Below, piece after piece: positions 35,855 through 44,101 of a DNA stretch of 64,000 nt. Position numbers and translations under genes: made by a program. Every line of letters begins with the position of its first letter. Position 1 is the first letter of the stretch. The notes under the pieces were generated by a model. That model ran no database searches. It was not told the origin of the DNA and worked only from the letters and a program-made list of their open reading frames with translations. This DNA is from Ferruginibacter sp. (GTDB lineage Bacteria > Bacteroidota > Bacteroidia > Chitinophagales > Chitinophagaceae): the NCBI GenBank assembly GCA_016786725.1, contig JAEUVU010000007.1:372001-436000 (forward strand), read 5' to 3'.

Positions 35855-38797
35855 TCATTTATTTTCTAAAACAGCCAGCCTTTTTAAAACATCATTGTAC
35901 AAAACCTGCTGTTGCTTTATTAATGCATCCTGCTGTAAAATAAGCTGCTGCTGTTCTTGTACTGCTTTTATCAGCGGTGTTACAAACTGCTGGTAACCCA
36001 GCCCATAGGCATCTTTATCATTTTGTGGTTTGTACAGGCCGTCAAAATCATAATTAAGTTTTTTGGCTAGGACTTCTACTTCCTGGGCAATAAAGCCGGT
36101 GCTGGTTTTATTTTCGGCATCCTGGCTTTGCAGTTTCTGTACATATTCCTTGTCTTGGTTTTCGCCAATAAACTTGCTGTATTTTGCTTTTTCAAAATGA
36201 TAAGTAACGGGGCGTAAGCCCATTATAAAATCTAAACCGGGAACGGTGTTTTGTACGTTGGTTTTAAACCTGCCGTCTGAGGGCGTAAATGCAACCTGTC
36301 CTACAATGGCGGTAACAGCGGTGTTGCCAATGCGTACATAGTTAGATGCAGGAGCAGTTGCGTTATACCCTAATGCTGTTGCATTGGTAGCCGAAGATAA
36401 ACTTACATCTGCACTATAACCCAAGGCGGTATTGTTAGAGCCGCTTGCCGGTGTTTGTAAGGCAAAAGCGCCAACTGCGGTATTATCGTCAGAAGCTGTA
36501 CTGGCTTCTAAAGCACGGGCGCCTATGGCTATGTTGTTATTGCCGGATGTATTTACTTCTAAGGCACGCCTGCCGAGCGCCACATTATTATTGCCTGTAT
36601 TATTGCTGGATAAGGCTATCCAGCCGCTTGCAATATTATATTCGCCCGATATGTTGCCGTACAATGCCTGGTAACCATTGGCGATGTTGTAATTTCCATC
36701 AATGTTATTATACATTGCCAAATAACCGTTTGCTATATTGCTTTGCCCGATGGTGTTGTTGCGTAAGGCCTGGTAACCGGTTGAAATATTATTAATGCCT
36801 GATGTATTTGAGCGTAAAGATTGATAGCCAATTCCAATATTATTATCAGCAGTGTCATTCATTAATGTTTGATAACCGATTGCGATATTATTGGATATTG
36901 TTCCTACGTGAGCTTTTCCTACATTTAATAATGTTTGTGTGCCAACAGCAATATTATTGGAAATGGTAAACGCCCTGCTCCCAAAACTTTCATGTCCTCC
37001 CATAGCGCTGTCACCAATTACCACATTCTGATTACTGTAATCAGCGTAACAGTCCATAGCTGAATTTCCAATAACAATGTCTTTTACTGTGTTATATCTT
37101 ATACCTGAAGTTTTAGTGCCAATATTTATAACTCTATCACTTTGACTGTTTGTAAAATTATTGCCTGCTAAATATCCTACTGCTATGTTCTCATCGCCAT
37201 TTGATCCACCACTACTGCTGCCAACAGTAACGTTATTGGAGCCAATCCTGCTGTAGCTTGCCTGGTACCCTATTGCTACATTTAATGAACTGGCAACGCT
37301 TTTGCGCATTGCCTGGTAACCTATTGCTACATTGTCTATACTGGTTTTTATAGAATCCAATGCATCTGTACCGATAGCTATGTTTTGTCTGCCGGTTGTT
37401 ACACTTTTTAAAGCATTGGAACCAATACCAATATTGTCAGATGCTGTTGTATTTGAAAATAAAGCACTATCGCCGGTCGCTATATTATAGCTGCCTGTTT
37501 TATTAGAGCATAATGCGTTTCTCCCCAGAGCAATATTATAACTACCGGTAGTGTTAGAATCCAAAGCTGAATAACCATTGACTATGTTATGATCTCCACT
37601 TGTGTTTGAATAAAGCGCCCGGTATCCGTTTGCAATATTATAATCACCGGTTATATTCCTGTACATCGCCAGCCCGCCGATAGCAATATTATCAGATCCT
37701 GTAGTATTGGCACTCAAAGCCTGTGAACCACTGGCTATATTGCCAGTACCGGTTGTGTTGGAACGCAATGCCGCATCTCCCAGAGCAACATTAAATTGTC
37801 CGGTTCTGTTCGATGCTAATGTTCTATATCCCAACGCAACATTATGGCTTGCTGTTGTATTGGAATCAAGGGCCCTGTAGCCGATAGCAACATTATAGTC
37901 GCCGGTAGTATTTTGGCGCAAGGGAAAAAAGCCACTTGCAATATTAAAACTACCAGTAGTGTTAGAATCCAGGGCCGAATATCCAGAGGCTATATTATAT
38001 TCACCGCTTGTGTTTGAGAATAATGCCCTTGTGCCCGTTGCGATATTGTAATAGCCGGTTATATTGTTATACAAAGCAGAATTACCCAGAGCTATATTTG
38101 ATTCACCGTTAATATTTGAACGCAAAGCACTTTGACCTATAGCTAAGTTGTAATCACCGTTTGTATTATTAACCAATGTATTTGAACCTATCGCTACATT
38201 AGAAAAACCATTGGTATTAGCATCAAGAGCACTTCTTCCCAAAGCAATATTAAATGCTCCTGAGTCATTGGAGGATAATGCATAATCGCCAATACCAATA
38301 TTATTTCTGCTGTGGGGAAATATACTCAGGCCAGGGTTGTTTCTTCCTGCATCTAAACCAATATAATAATTACTATGCTTAATATCCCATTGCCCTGTCC
38401 ATTGGTTATTAATCTTAAAACGCAACGGCATATCGTTTTTTGTGCCTAAAAAATGAACAGCCGTATCTGTTCCTGCGTTTCCGCTCCTTTTCCATGCTAA
38501 GGTATCTGCATTGCCATTTATGGCTGCCATCCAGTTCCATTTTGCACCATCATAATAATAAAAACCAACACTATCCGGTGCATTTTGAAAAACCAGCAAA
38601 CCTGTGGCTGGCGTACCTATAGCGTTACGTTCTGTTTTGTTCATGCGGGGTATCAGTATTCCTTTACCCGTGCTTTTAACATCCAGCAGGGCACTGGCAT
38701 TGGCTGTACTGCCATCGGTATTGATGGCAACAGATTGTGCGCCGGCATTTTTTACAAATACCATTACCGCAAAAAGAAGGAAGTATAATTTATGCAT
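35855..38797 (-). CDS. YadA-head-like repeat protein with S74 chaperone domain
   Basis: A 980-residue product; the start at 38797 (MHKLYFLLFAVMVFVKNAGAQ) gives a signal peptide, whereas a longer frame upstream runs through the promoter element. An N-terminal module (LLDVKSTGKGILIPRMNKTERNAI ... YYYDGAKWNWM) is common in Bacteroidota fibre-like proteins. About 30 tandem 17-residue repeats of the form NIAxGxxALxSNTTGxY follow, a pattern like the left-handed beta-roll head of YadA-type trimeric adhesins. The C-terminal part (PSDGRFKTNVQNTVPGLDFI ... TGFIAQEVEVLAKKL) is an S74 chaperone with the conserved Ser and Lys. It ends in a coiled coil (LILQQDALIKQQQVLYNDVL). Likely a trimeric cell-surface adhesin or fibre. 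No classical YadA anchor is seen. Confidence 0.87.
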   Translation of the reverse strand: MHKLYFLLFAVMVFVKNAGAQSVAINTDGSTANASALLDVKSTGKGILIPRMNKTERNAIGTPATGLLVFQNAPDSVGFYYYDGAKWNWMAAINGNADTLAWKRSGNAGTDTAVHFLGTKNDMPLRFKINNQWTGQWDIKHSNYYIGLDAGRNNPGLSIFPHSRNNIGIGDYALSSNDSGAFNIALGRSALDANTNGFSNVAIGSNTLVNNTNGDYNLAIGQSALRSNINGESNIALGNSALYNNITGYYNIATGTRALFSNTSGEYNIASGYSALDSNTTGSFNIASGFFPLRQNTTGDYNVAIGYRALDSNTTASHNVALGYRTLASNRTGQFNVALGDAALRSNTTGTGNIASGSQALSANTTGSDNIAIGGLAMYRNITGDYNIANGYRALYSNTSGDHNIVNGYSALDSNTTGSYNIALGRNALCSNKTGSYNIATGDSALFSNTTASDNIGIGSNALKSVTTGRQNIAIGTDALDSIKTSIDNVAIGYQAMRKSVASSLNVAIGYQASYSRIGSNNVTVGSSSGGSNGDENIAVGYLAGNNFTNSQSDRVINIGTKTSGIRYNTVKDIVIGNSAMDCYADYSNQNVVIGDSAMGGHESFGSRAFTISNNIAVGTQTLLNVGKAHVGTISNNIAIGYQTLMNDTADNNIGIGYQSLRSNTSGINNISTGYQALRNNTIGQSNIANGYLAMYNNIDGNYNIANGYQALYGNISGEYNIASGWIALSSNNTGNNNVALGRRALEVNTSGNNNIAIGARALEASTASDDNTAVGAFALQTPASGSNNTALGYSADVSLSSATNATALGYNATAPASNYVRIGNTAVTAIVGQVAFTPSDGRFKTNVQNTVPGLDFIMGLRPVTYHFEKAKYSKFIGENQDKEYVQKLQSQDAENKTSTGFIAQEVEVLAKKLNYDFDGLYKPQNDKDAYGLGYQQFVTPLIKAVQEQQQLILQQDALIKQQQVLYNDVLKRLAVLENK
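36340..38310 (-). repeat. Tandem 51-bp coding repeats (17-residue beta-roll units)
   Basis: About 30 units, interrupted in the middle (around 36950-37250) by a less regular stretch. Conserved positions are Asn-Ile/Val-Ala, Gly at position 5, Ala-Leu at 8-9 and Asn-Thr-x-Gly at 12-15. The DNA units are diverged, so copy number is probably not highly mutable. Confidence 0.85.
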
Positions 38798-38819
38798 TGC
38801 TGAAAACATTTTTGTAACA

Positions 38820-38865
38820 GCAAGGTTTAATAAAACAGCAAGGTTAGCAATACCGCATTGGGTGA
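38820..38865 (-). promoter_or_regulatory. Regulon promoter copy 3 (YadA-like/S74 gene)
   Basis: Minus strand: TCACCCAATGCGGTA (38851-38865), TTG (38848-38850), a 20-base spacer, AACCTTGC (38820-38827, a weaker -7). The gene starts at 38797. It lies between this gene and the response-regulator gene. Confidence 0.6.
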
Positions 38866-38873
38866 TTTTGTTA

Positions 38874-39524
38874 TCAGGCAATGCCCTGTTGTACGGCTTT
38901 TAAAACCGCTTCGCTGCGGCAGGCTACGTGTAATTTTTTGTAGATATTCTTTACGTGGGTACGCACGGTTTCGTAACTGATGAAAGCTTTGGCAGCAATG
39001 CTTTTGTAATTATCGCCGCCAACCATTAACTGCAGTATCTCTTTTTCACGCTGGCTAAGCTGGTAATCGTTTTCTTCGGGCGCTATGCGTATGATGTTTT
39101 TGGCAGAGAAAAAGCCCAGTACTTTTTTTGCCACCATGGGGTTCATGGGCGATCCGCCATTGTACACTTCATTAATGGCTTCCAGGTATTTTGCAGGCGG
39201 GTCGTTTTTTAAAATATATCCGCTGGCCCCGGCGCACAGGGCATCAAAGATTTTTTCGCTGTCGTTGAATACGGTTTGTATAAGCACTTTTACTGCCGGG
39301 CAGGCAGCGGTTAATGCCTGGGTTACTTCTATCCCGTTGAGGCCCGGCATTTCAATGTCCATTAAAACCACATCGGGCTCGCTTTTTTTAATGCAATGCA
39401 GCCATTGATTGCCATCGGCAAATGCACCGCAGCAGCTAAAGCCGGGTGTGCCGTTCAATATAGATTCCAGCGCATCCCTTACCAGCTTATTATCTTCAAA
39501 TATGGCTACCTTTATTTCCATCAT
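38874..39524 (-). CDS. NarL/FixJ-type response regulator
   Basis: A 216-residue product. The receiver domain has EDN at residues 10-12, the phospho-acceptor Asp56 in VVLMDIEMPG, and the switch Thr/Lys region (LIQTVFND, GYILKND). The C-terminal LuxR-type helix-turn-helix spans about residues 150-205 (LSQREKEILQLMVGGDNYKSIAAKAFISYETVRTHVKNIYKKL). It is the only response regulator near three HisKA_3 kinases, the usual partners of this class. Its own promoter bears the shared element, suggesting autoregulation. The start may be either of two adjacent ATGs. The previous gene's 3' end overlaps its promoter. Confidence 0.93.
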   Translation of the reverse strand: MMEIKVAIFEDNKLVRDALESILNGTPGFSCCGAFADGNQWLHCIKKSEPDVVLMDIEMPGLNGIEVTQALTAACPAVKVLIQTVFNDSEKIFDALCAGASGYILKNDPPAKYLEAINEVYNGGSPMNPMVAKKVLGFFSAKNIIRIAPEENDYQLSQREKEILQLMVGGDNYKSIAAKAFISYETVRTHVKNIYKKLHVACRSEAVLKAVQQGIA

Positions 39525-39531
39525 ACAATTG

Positions 39532-39577
39532 TAAAACTGTACTTTTTATTGCATAAAAGCAATACCTCATTGGGTGA
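39532..39577 (-). promoter_or_regulatory. Regulon promoter copy 4 (response regulator gene)
   Basis: Minus strand: TCACCCAATGAGGTA (39563-39577), TTG (39560-39562), then either TACAGTTT after 18 bases or CAGTTTTA after 20. The gene starts at 39524 or 39521, so the leader would be very short. The element overlaps the last codons of the upstream kinase gene (KITQ-stop). Confidence 0.6.
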
Positions 39578-41837
39578 TTTTTACTGTTAAAGAAACCTGG
39601 CACCCCCTTCCCGGAGCCGACTGAATATTAAAACCGGCACCCAGTTCATCCGCCCTTTTTTTCATATTATCCAAACCATTGCCTCTTTTTATGTTTTCAA
39701 TATCAAAGCCTTTTCCGTTGTCATTGACAGTAATTTCAAGCACGCCGTTATTTTCTTTTACAGTTAATTCCAGCAGGGTAGCTTCACTGTATTTAACAGC
39801 GTTGTTAATGGCTTCTTTGCAAAAAAGGTAAATGTTGCGACGGCTTTCAACCGGCAGGTTTTGTGCAGAAAACTGTGGAGGAAGCTGGGTTTTTAAATGC
39901 ATGTTTTTAATAGCAGTCATTTCACCGGCATATTCTTCCAGCCGCTGAATAAGTTTTTGCAACGTGTCTTGTGCTGGATTCAGCAGCCATACAATATCAT
40001 TCAGCTTGTTAACCATTTCCCCGGCATTGGTTTGTATGATACTAAGCGAATTTTCTATCTTGCCCGCCTCTGCTTTTTTTGCCTGCTCTTTTGCAAGATG
40101 ACTGTACATGGCTATGCCGCTGAGTGTAGCGCCAACCTCATCATGTAGCTCCCGGCCGATAAGTTCACGCTGCTTAAACAAAGCTTCCTGGCTTTGAATT
40201 TTTTTCATGAGTTTATACCTGCTGAAAACAAGGAAGAAAATGAGCGACATGATTATAAAACCAGCCATTAAAAGCAACAGCCAGTTTTGTTTATCCTTTG
40301 ATTCATTCTGAGCAATTATTTTCTCTTTTTGCTCATTCTCCAGCCGGATAGCTGCATTGGCAATCAGCGATTGCTGCCGGGATTGCGCTATCTTGTTTTT
40401 TGCAATATCCAGGTATTGTATCTGAAGTAACTGGTCCTGCTTGTCGGTTTGCAGCCGATAGTTTGAAATCTCCAGTTCCTGCTCTCTCTTTTCTGCCTTG
40501 TCTTTCGCAATCTGCTGTAATTGCTTATCCAGCAGTGCCTGCTGCAGTTCTTTTTCTTTTGACAGCAATAATACATGCTGGTCTTTTTTTTCGGTTTCGT
40601 ATCGGGTATTTAATTCTGTTATGATCTTTATTTTCTCATTTGTATAAACAGTGTCTTTAAATGCGTTGTATTGCTTCAGGTAATGATAGGCACTGTTTAT
40701 ATCTCCTTCTTTAAACGATAAATGAGATAAGGATAAATACACTGCATTCATCATTTCATGATCGCCTTCCACCGTCTTTAATGTTTTTAAATAATAATCA
40801 CGGGCTTGTGGCAGGCTGTCAAGCGCTTCATAGGCATCGCCCAGCCTCCTGTACAAGATACCCAGGGTAGTTTTGCTGTTGTGATGAAGCAAAGCCTCTT
40901 TCATGCCTGTTTTAAAATATGCCAGTGCCTTTATAAAGTTTTTTTGCTCCATCTGGCTATTGCCAAGTATACTGTAATTTCGTCCCACCGAGTTCCACAC
41001 ATTGCAGTATCTACCCACTTTAATACTGCTGTCGGCCATTTTATCTGCATTCACGAAGTCTTTTAACCGGCTGTAAATGCCCCCAAGGTTAGCCAGCCCG
41101 ATTGAAAGCGCCCCGCAATCATTTTCAATATAACTAACCGCTTTTTTTGCGTACAATGCTGCTTTTTCATAATCACCCAACCTGGACTGGATACCTGAAA
41201 GCCCTTTAAAATAAACATTCAGCATTATTTTGTGGTTTGCTTTTTCGGCCAGCGCTATGGCTTTCAGATAATAAATGTTGCAGCTGTCGTAACGGCTTTG
41301 GCCTCCGTAAGTATTGGCAATGGCGCCATAAGTGTACATAAGCCACTTGGATTTTACCATCGGGGGTGCATGGTTTTTTTGTACAAATGCAAGTGCTACC
41401 TGTGCGTAATGCAACGACGAATCAAACTGTAATAATTCGTAGTATGTACGGGAAAGATTGTTTAGTGCAAACGCCATTTTTTCAAACCCTGGAAATTCTT
41501 TTAGATAGGCATTTCTCGCCTGTTTAAAATAGTAAATGGCCGAGTCGTTGTCTCGTCTGAATTGAGTGAGGCCAAGGCTATGGCTGGCATCGCCGATGCC
41601 AATATGGTACTGTATCTGTTTGCTTAACTGTAAAGCATTGGCAGCAAGTTTGTACCCTTTTTCATCTTTATTCAGGCACAGCGTATCTGCCAGGTCGTTC
41701 ATGGCATCAATACTGTCTTTAATGCCGGCAGATAGCAACTGCCCAGAATATGGGCCGCTCAGTTTTTTATCCTGGGCAGCCGCATTCATGAAGCAGCAAA
41801 AAAGCAGAACTGTTACAAAACCGTGTTTCCTGTTCAT
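39567..41837 (-). CDS. TPR-sensor histidine kinase, HisKA_3 type (1)
   Basis: A 756-residue product. A signal peptide (VLLFCCFMNAAAQ) leads into a periplasmic array of TPR-like helices (residues ~40-410). A long coiled coil (~420-515) and one transmembrane helix (WLLLLMAGFIIMSLIFFLVF) follow. The kinase core has IGRELHDEVGATLSGIAMYSHL (His near residue 565), NNAVKYSEA and NDNGKGFD, and GNGLDNMKKRADELGAG. This is the NarX/DesK-like (HisKA_3) family, which normally signals to NarL-type regulators such as the one 42 bases downstream. It is close in sequence to the next kinase upstream, evidence for tandem duplication. Its promoter carries the shared element. Confidence 0.92.
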   Translation of the reverse strand: MNRKHGFVTVLLFCCFMNAAAQDKKLSGPYSGQLLSAGIKDSIDAMNDLADTLCLNKDEKGYKLAANALQLSKQIQYHIGIGDASHSLGLTQFRRDNDSAIYYFKQARNAYLKEFPGFEKMAFALNNLSRTYYELLQFDSSLHYAQVALAFVQKNHAPPMVKSKWLMYTYGAIANTYGGQSRYDSCNIYYLKAIALAEKANHKIMLNVYFKGLSGIQSRLGDYEKAALYAKKAVSYIENDCGALSIGLANLGGIYSRLKDFVNADKMADSSIKVGRYCNVWNSVGRNYSILGNSQMEQKNFIKALAYFKTGMKEALLHHNSKTTLGILYRRLGDAYEALDSLPQARDYYLKTLKTVEGDHEMMNAVYLSLSHLSFKEGDINSAYHYLKQYNAFKDTVYTNEKIKIITELNTRYETEKKDQHVLLLSKEKELQQALLDKQLQQIAKDKAEKREQELEISNYRLQTDKQDQLLQIQYLDIAKNKIAQSRQQSLIANAAIRLENEQKEKIIAQNESKDKQNWLLLLMAGFIIMSLIFFLVFSRYKLMKKIQSQEALFKQRELIGRELHDEVGATLSGIAMYSHLAKEQAKKAEAGKIENSLSIIQTNAGEMVNKLNDIVWLLNPAQDTLQKLIQRLEEYAGEMTAIKNMHLKTQLPPQFSAQNLPVESRRNIYLFCKEAINNAVKYSEATLLELTVKENNGVLEITVNDNGKGFDIENIKRGNGLDNMKKRADELGAGFNIQSAPGRGCQVSLTVKITQ

Positions 41838-41853
41838 AAAAAGATTGCGTGTC

Positions 41854-41905
41854 CAAAATTAAAAATCGGCAGGATTTCAACAATAGTATATACCTCAACG
41901 GGTGA
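41854..41905 (-). promoter_or_regulatory. Regulon promoter copy 5 (kinase 1 gene)
   Basis: Minus strand: TCACCCGTTGAGGTA (41891-41905), a 7-base gap, TTG (41881-41883), a 19-base spacer and a perfect TAATTTTG (41854-41861). The gene starts at 41837. The element overlaps the final codons (ITR-stop) of the upstream kinase gene. Confidence 0.65.
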
Positions 41906-44027
41906 TTTCTATTATAAGTGAAATTTTGCAACCTTCCCCGGGTTTTGATTGCATATCAAAATCAGCACCTAACTCATCAGCTCTTTTCTGCATATTATTT
42001 AAGCCATTGCCACGCTTTATGGTATCAATGTCAAATCCTTTTCCGTTGTCACTAATAATAATTTCAAGCAGGCAGTTATTTTCCTTTATGGTTAATTCAA
42101 GCAGGCTGGCCTCGCTGTATTTTACAGCATTGTTAATAGCTTCTTTGCAAAAAAGATAAATATTGCGACGACTTTCTACCTGCAAACTGTGTTCAGAAAA
42201 CATTGGAGGCAGGTTGATTATTACCTGCATGTTTTTTATAGCTGCCATCTCACCTGCATATTCTTCCAGCCGTTGAATTAATTTTTGCAAAGTATCCTGT
42301 CCGGGGTTTATCAGCCACACAATATCATTCAGCTTATTCACCATTTCGCCTGCGCTTTGTTGCATAATATTCAGGGATTTTTCCACCTCGGCTGTTTTTG
42401 CATGCTTCATTTGTTCCTTAGTTAAATGGCTATACATTGATATGCCACTAAGTGCAGCGCCTACCTCATCATGCAGTTCACTGCTGATCCGTAAGCGCTC
42501 GTTATTCATAGCCTGGTAGTTTTGTTCCTTTCTTCTTTTATTGTACCTGAAAAAGCCATAGGCCGTAATTAAGATCAGAATGGCAACACTGATAAAAGCA
42601 ATATTTTTTCTTTGCCTTTGCTGTTGGGTCAATACACTTTGCAATTTGTTTTCAGTAGAAAGCAGTTTTATCTCATCGTCTTTTTTTTCAAATTCGTATT
42701 GCAGTTTATAATTTTCCGATTTCCTGATCCCTTCCTCATTAACAAGGCTATCTCTGTAAACAATGTACATTTTATAATTCTGATAAGCACTTTTAAAATT
42801 TGCCTGCATACTATCAAGCTGCGATAAACAATAGTAACTTTCTTTCAGGTTTTCCATGTTATTATCCCGAACAGAAAGTTTAAGCCCTGTATTTATATAA
42901 TGGCTTGCCTGAGTGGCGTTCTTAAGAAGCAGGTACACTTTGCCAATATTAGTATATGCTTCCGGAAGACCCGATTTATCAGTTGCATCTGTATATCCCT
43001 TTAAGGAAATGCTGTAACTCAATAAAGATTTTTCGAAGAAAAAACGAGCTGAGTCTTTATTCCCGGATGACAAAGCGACCTCTCCTTGTTTTTTATAAAT
43101 ATTACCAATATTGCGATGAGTATAAGGGATAGCCCAGGACTGATAATTAAGATCAGCGTATTTGTTCCATAATTCAATTGCTTCTGTTTGTTTTTGTAGT
43201 GCCATATTAAAATGGCCTTGCTTTAAATAAACTTCTCCCAATAAATTACTGATATACCCAAGGCCGTTTTTTTTAGCGGAATTATATGTTGCCTCCATAG
43301 CAAGCTTTAAACTATTCACTGCATTTTCATTATCATCAGTAAGGATATAAATATTGCCGATAGAAGAGAATGTTCTGGCTATTATAAAATAGTATTTATC
43401 TTTTCCGTAGTAACCAGGCCCCGCTTTTTTGTATAATCCTAAAGCCTTGTAATAATTTTGTAACGATTGAGGATAATCATGCAGCACTTCACAATATAAC
43501 CCGATGTCGTAATAACAGCCAGCCAGCATTTTCAGATCATTGCTGTTATTTATTAACGACAATGCAGCCCTGGCATTTTTTAGGGCACTGGTATAATTGC
43601 CTAACTGGTAATTGATTTTACCAAGTAATAAAGATGAGATAGCAATGCCTTCCTTATTGTTCAACTCTTGCATCATTTTTAGCGAAGTGGAGAAATTTGT
43701 AAATGCACTTTCGAAATTATTGAGTGCATAATCATTGTAGCCAAGGCTCTTGTATGCGTTAGCAATGTATGGTTTTGAGTTTAGTTTTGTTGCCAACTCA
43801 AACTCAGCCTTTGCATAACCGGCAATACTGTCCCAGTCACTGTTTTCAAAAAACCTGGTACATATTTTATTCAGAACTGCCAGTCTTGCTGTATCATTTT
43901 CCTGGCTATTTAGTACTTTCTTTAAAGAGTCGATTGTTCTTTTTTGTGACGGTGCAGATAAACCCGTCAATAAAAGAACAATTAAGAGTATTGCTGTGTA
44001 ATATTGATTTGCCCGATTGTTATTCAT
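41895..44027 (-). CDS. TPR-sensor histidine kinase, HisKA_3 type (2)
   Basis: A 710-residue product starting at ATG 44027 (an in-frame TTG two codons upstream is less likely). Signal peptide or anchor (AILLIVLLLTGLSAPSQ), TPR array (residues ~30-430, YKSLGYNDYALNNFESAFTNFSTSL), coiled coil, one transmembrane helix (KNIAFISVAILILITAYGFF), then the kinase core: ISSELHDEVGAALSGISMYSHL, VNKLNDIVWLINPGQDTLQKLIQRLEEYAGEMAAIKNM and NGLNNMQKRADELGADF. The core is nearly the same as in kinase 1, while the sensory parts are more diverged. No copy of the regulon element was found upstream of it, so it may be made constitutively and start the circuit. Confidence 0.92.
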   Translation of the reverse strand: MNNNRANQYYTAILLIVLLLTGLSAPSQKRTIDSLKKVLNSQENDTARLAVLNKICTRFFENSDWDSIAGYAKAEFELATKLNSKPYIANAYKSLGYNDYALNNFESAFTNFSTSLKMMQELNNKEGIAISSLLLGKINYQLGNYTSALKNARAALSLINNSNDLKMLAGCYYDIGLYCEVLHDYPQSLQNYYKALGLYKKAGPGYYGKDKYYFIIARTFSSIGNIYILTDDNENAVNSLKLAMEATYNSAKKNGLGYISNLLGEVYLKQGHFNMALQKQTEAIELWNKYADLNYQSWAIPYTHRNIGNIYKKQGEVALSSGNKDSARFFFEKSLLSYSISLKGYTDATDKSGLPEAYTNIGKVYLLLKNATQASHYINTGLKLSVRDNNMENLKESYYCLSQLDSMQANFKSAYQNYKMYIVYRDSLVNEEGIRKSENYKLQYEFEKKDDEIKLLSTENKLQSVLTQQQRQRKNIAFISVAILILITAYGFFRYNKRRKEQNYQAMNNERLRISSELHDEVGAALSGISMYSHLTKEQMKHAKTAEVEKSLNIMQQSAGEMVNKLNDIVWLINPGQDTLQKLIQRLEEYAGEMAAIKNMQVIINLPPMFSEHSLQVESRRNIYLFCKEAINNAVKYSEASLLELTIKENNCLLEIIISDNGKGFDIDTIKRGNGLNNMQKRADELGADFDMQSKPGEGCKISLIIEITR

Positions 44028-44101
44028 GATCAATCATTATTAATAACACACCCGATAAAAAATTAAAGTCGCTTGAGTTTATCGGTGGCCTGTAAACCAG
44101 G

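Noticed and set aside
36340..38310. Regularly spaced repeats that could suggest a CRISPR array
   Set aside because: The 51-base units are in one continuous reading frame of a secreted protein, diverge between copies and have no unique spacers.
32536..38797. S74 tail-fibre proteins as remains of a prophage
   Set aside because: Both have signal peptides, there are no capsid, terminase, portal or integrase genes nearby, and they share a promoter element with a two-component system.
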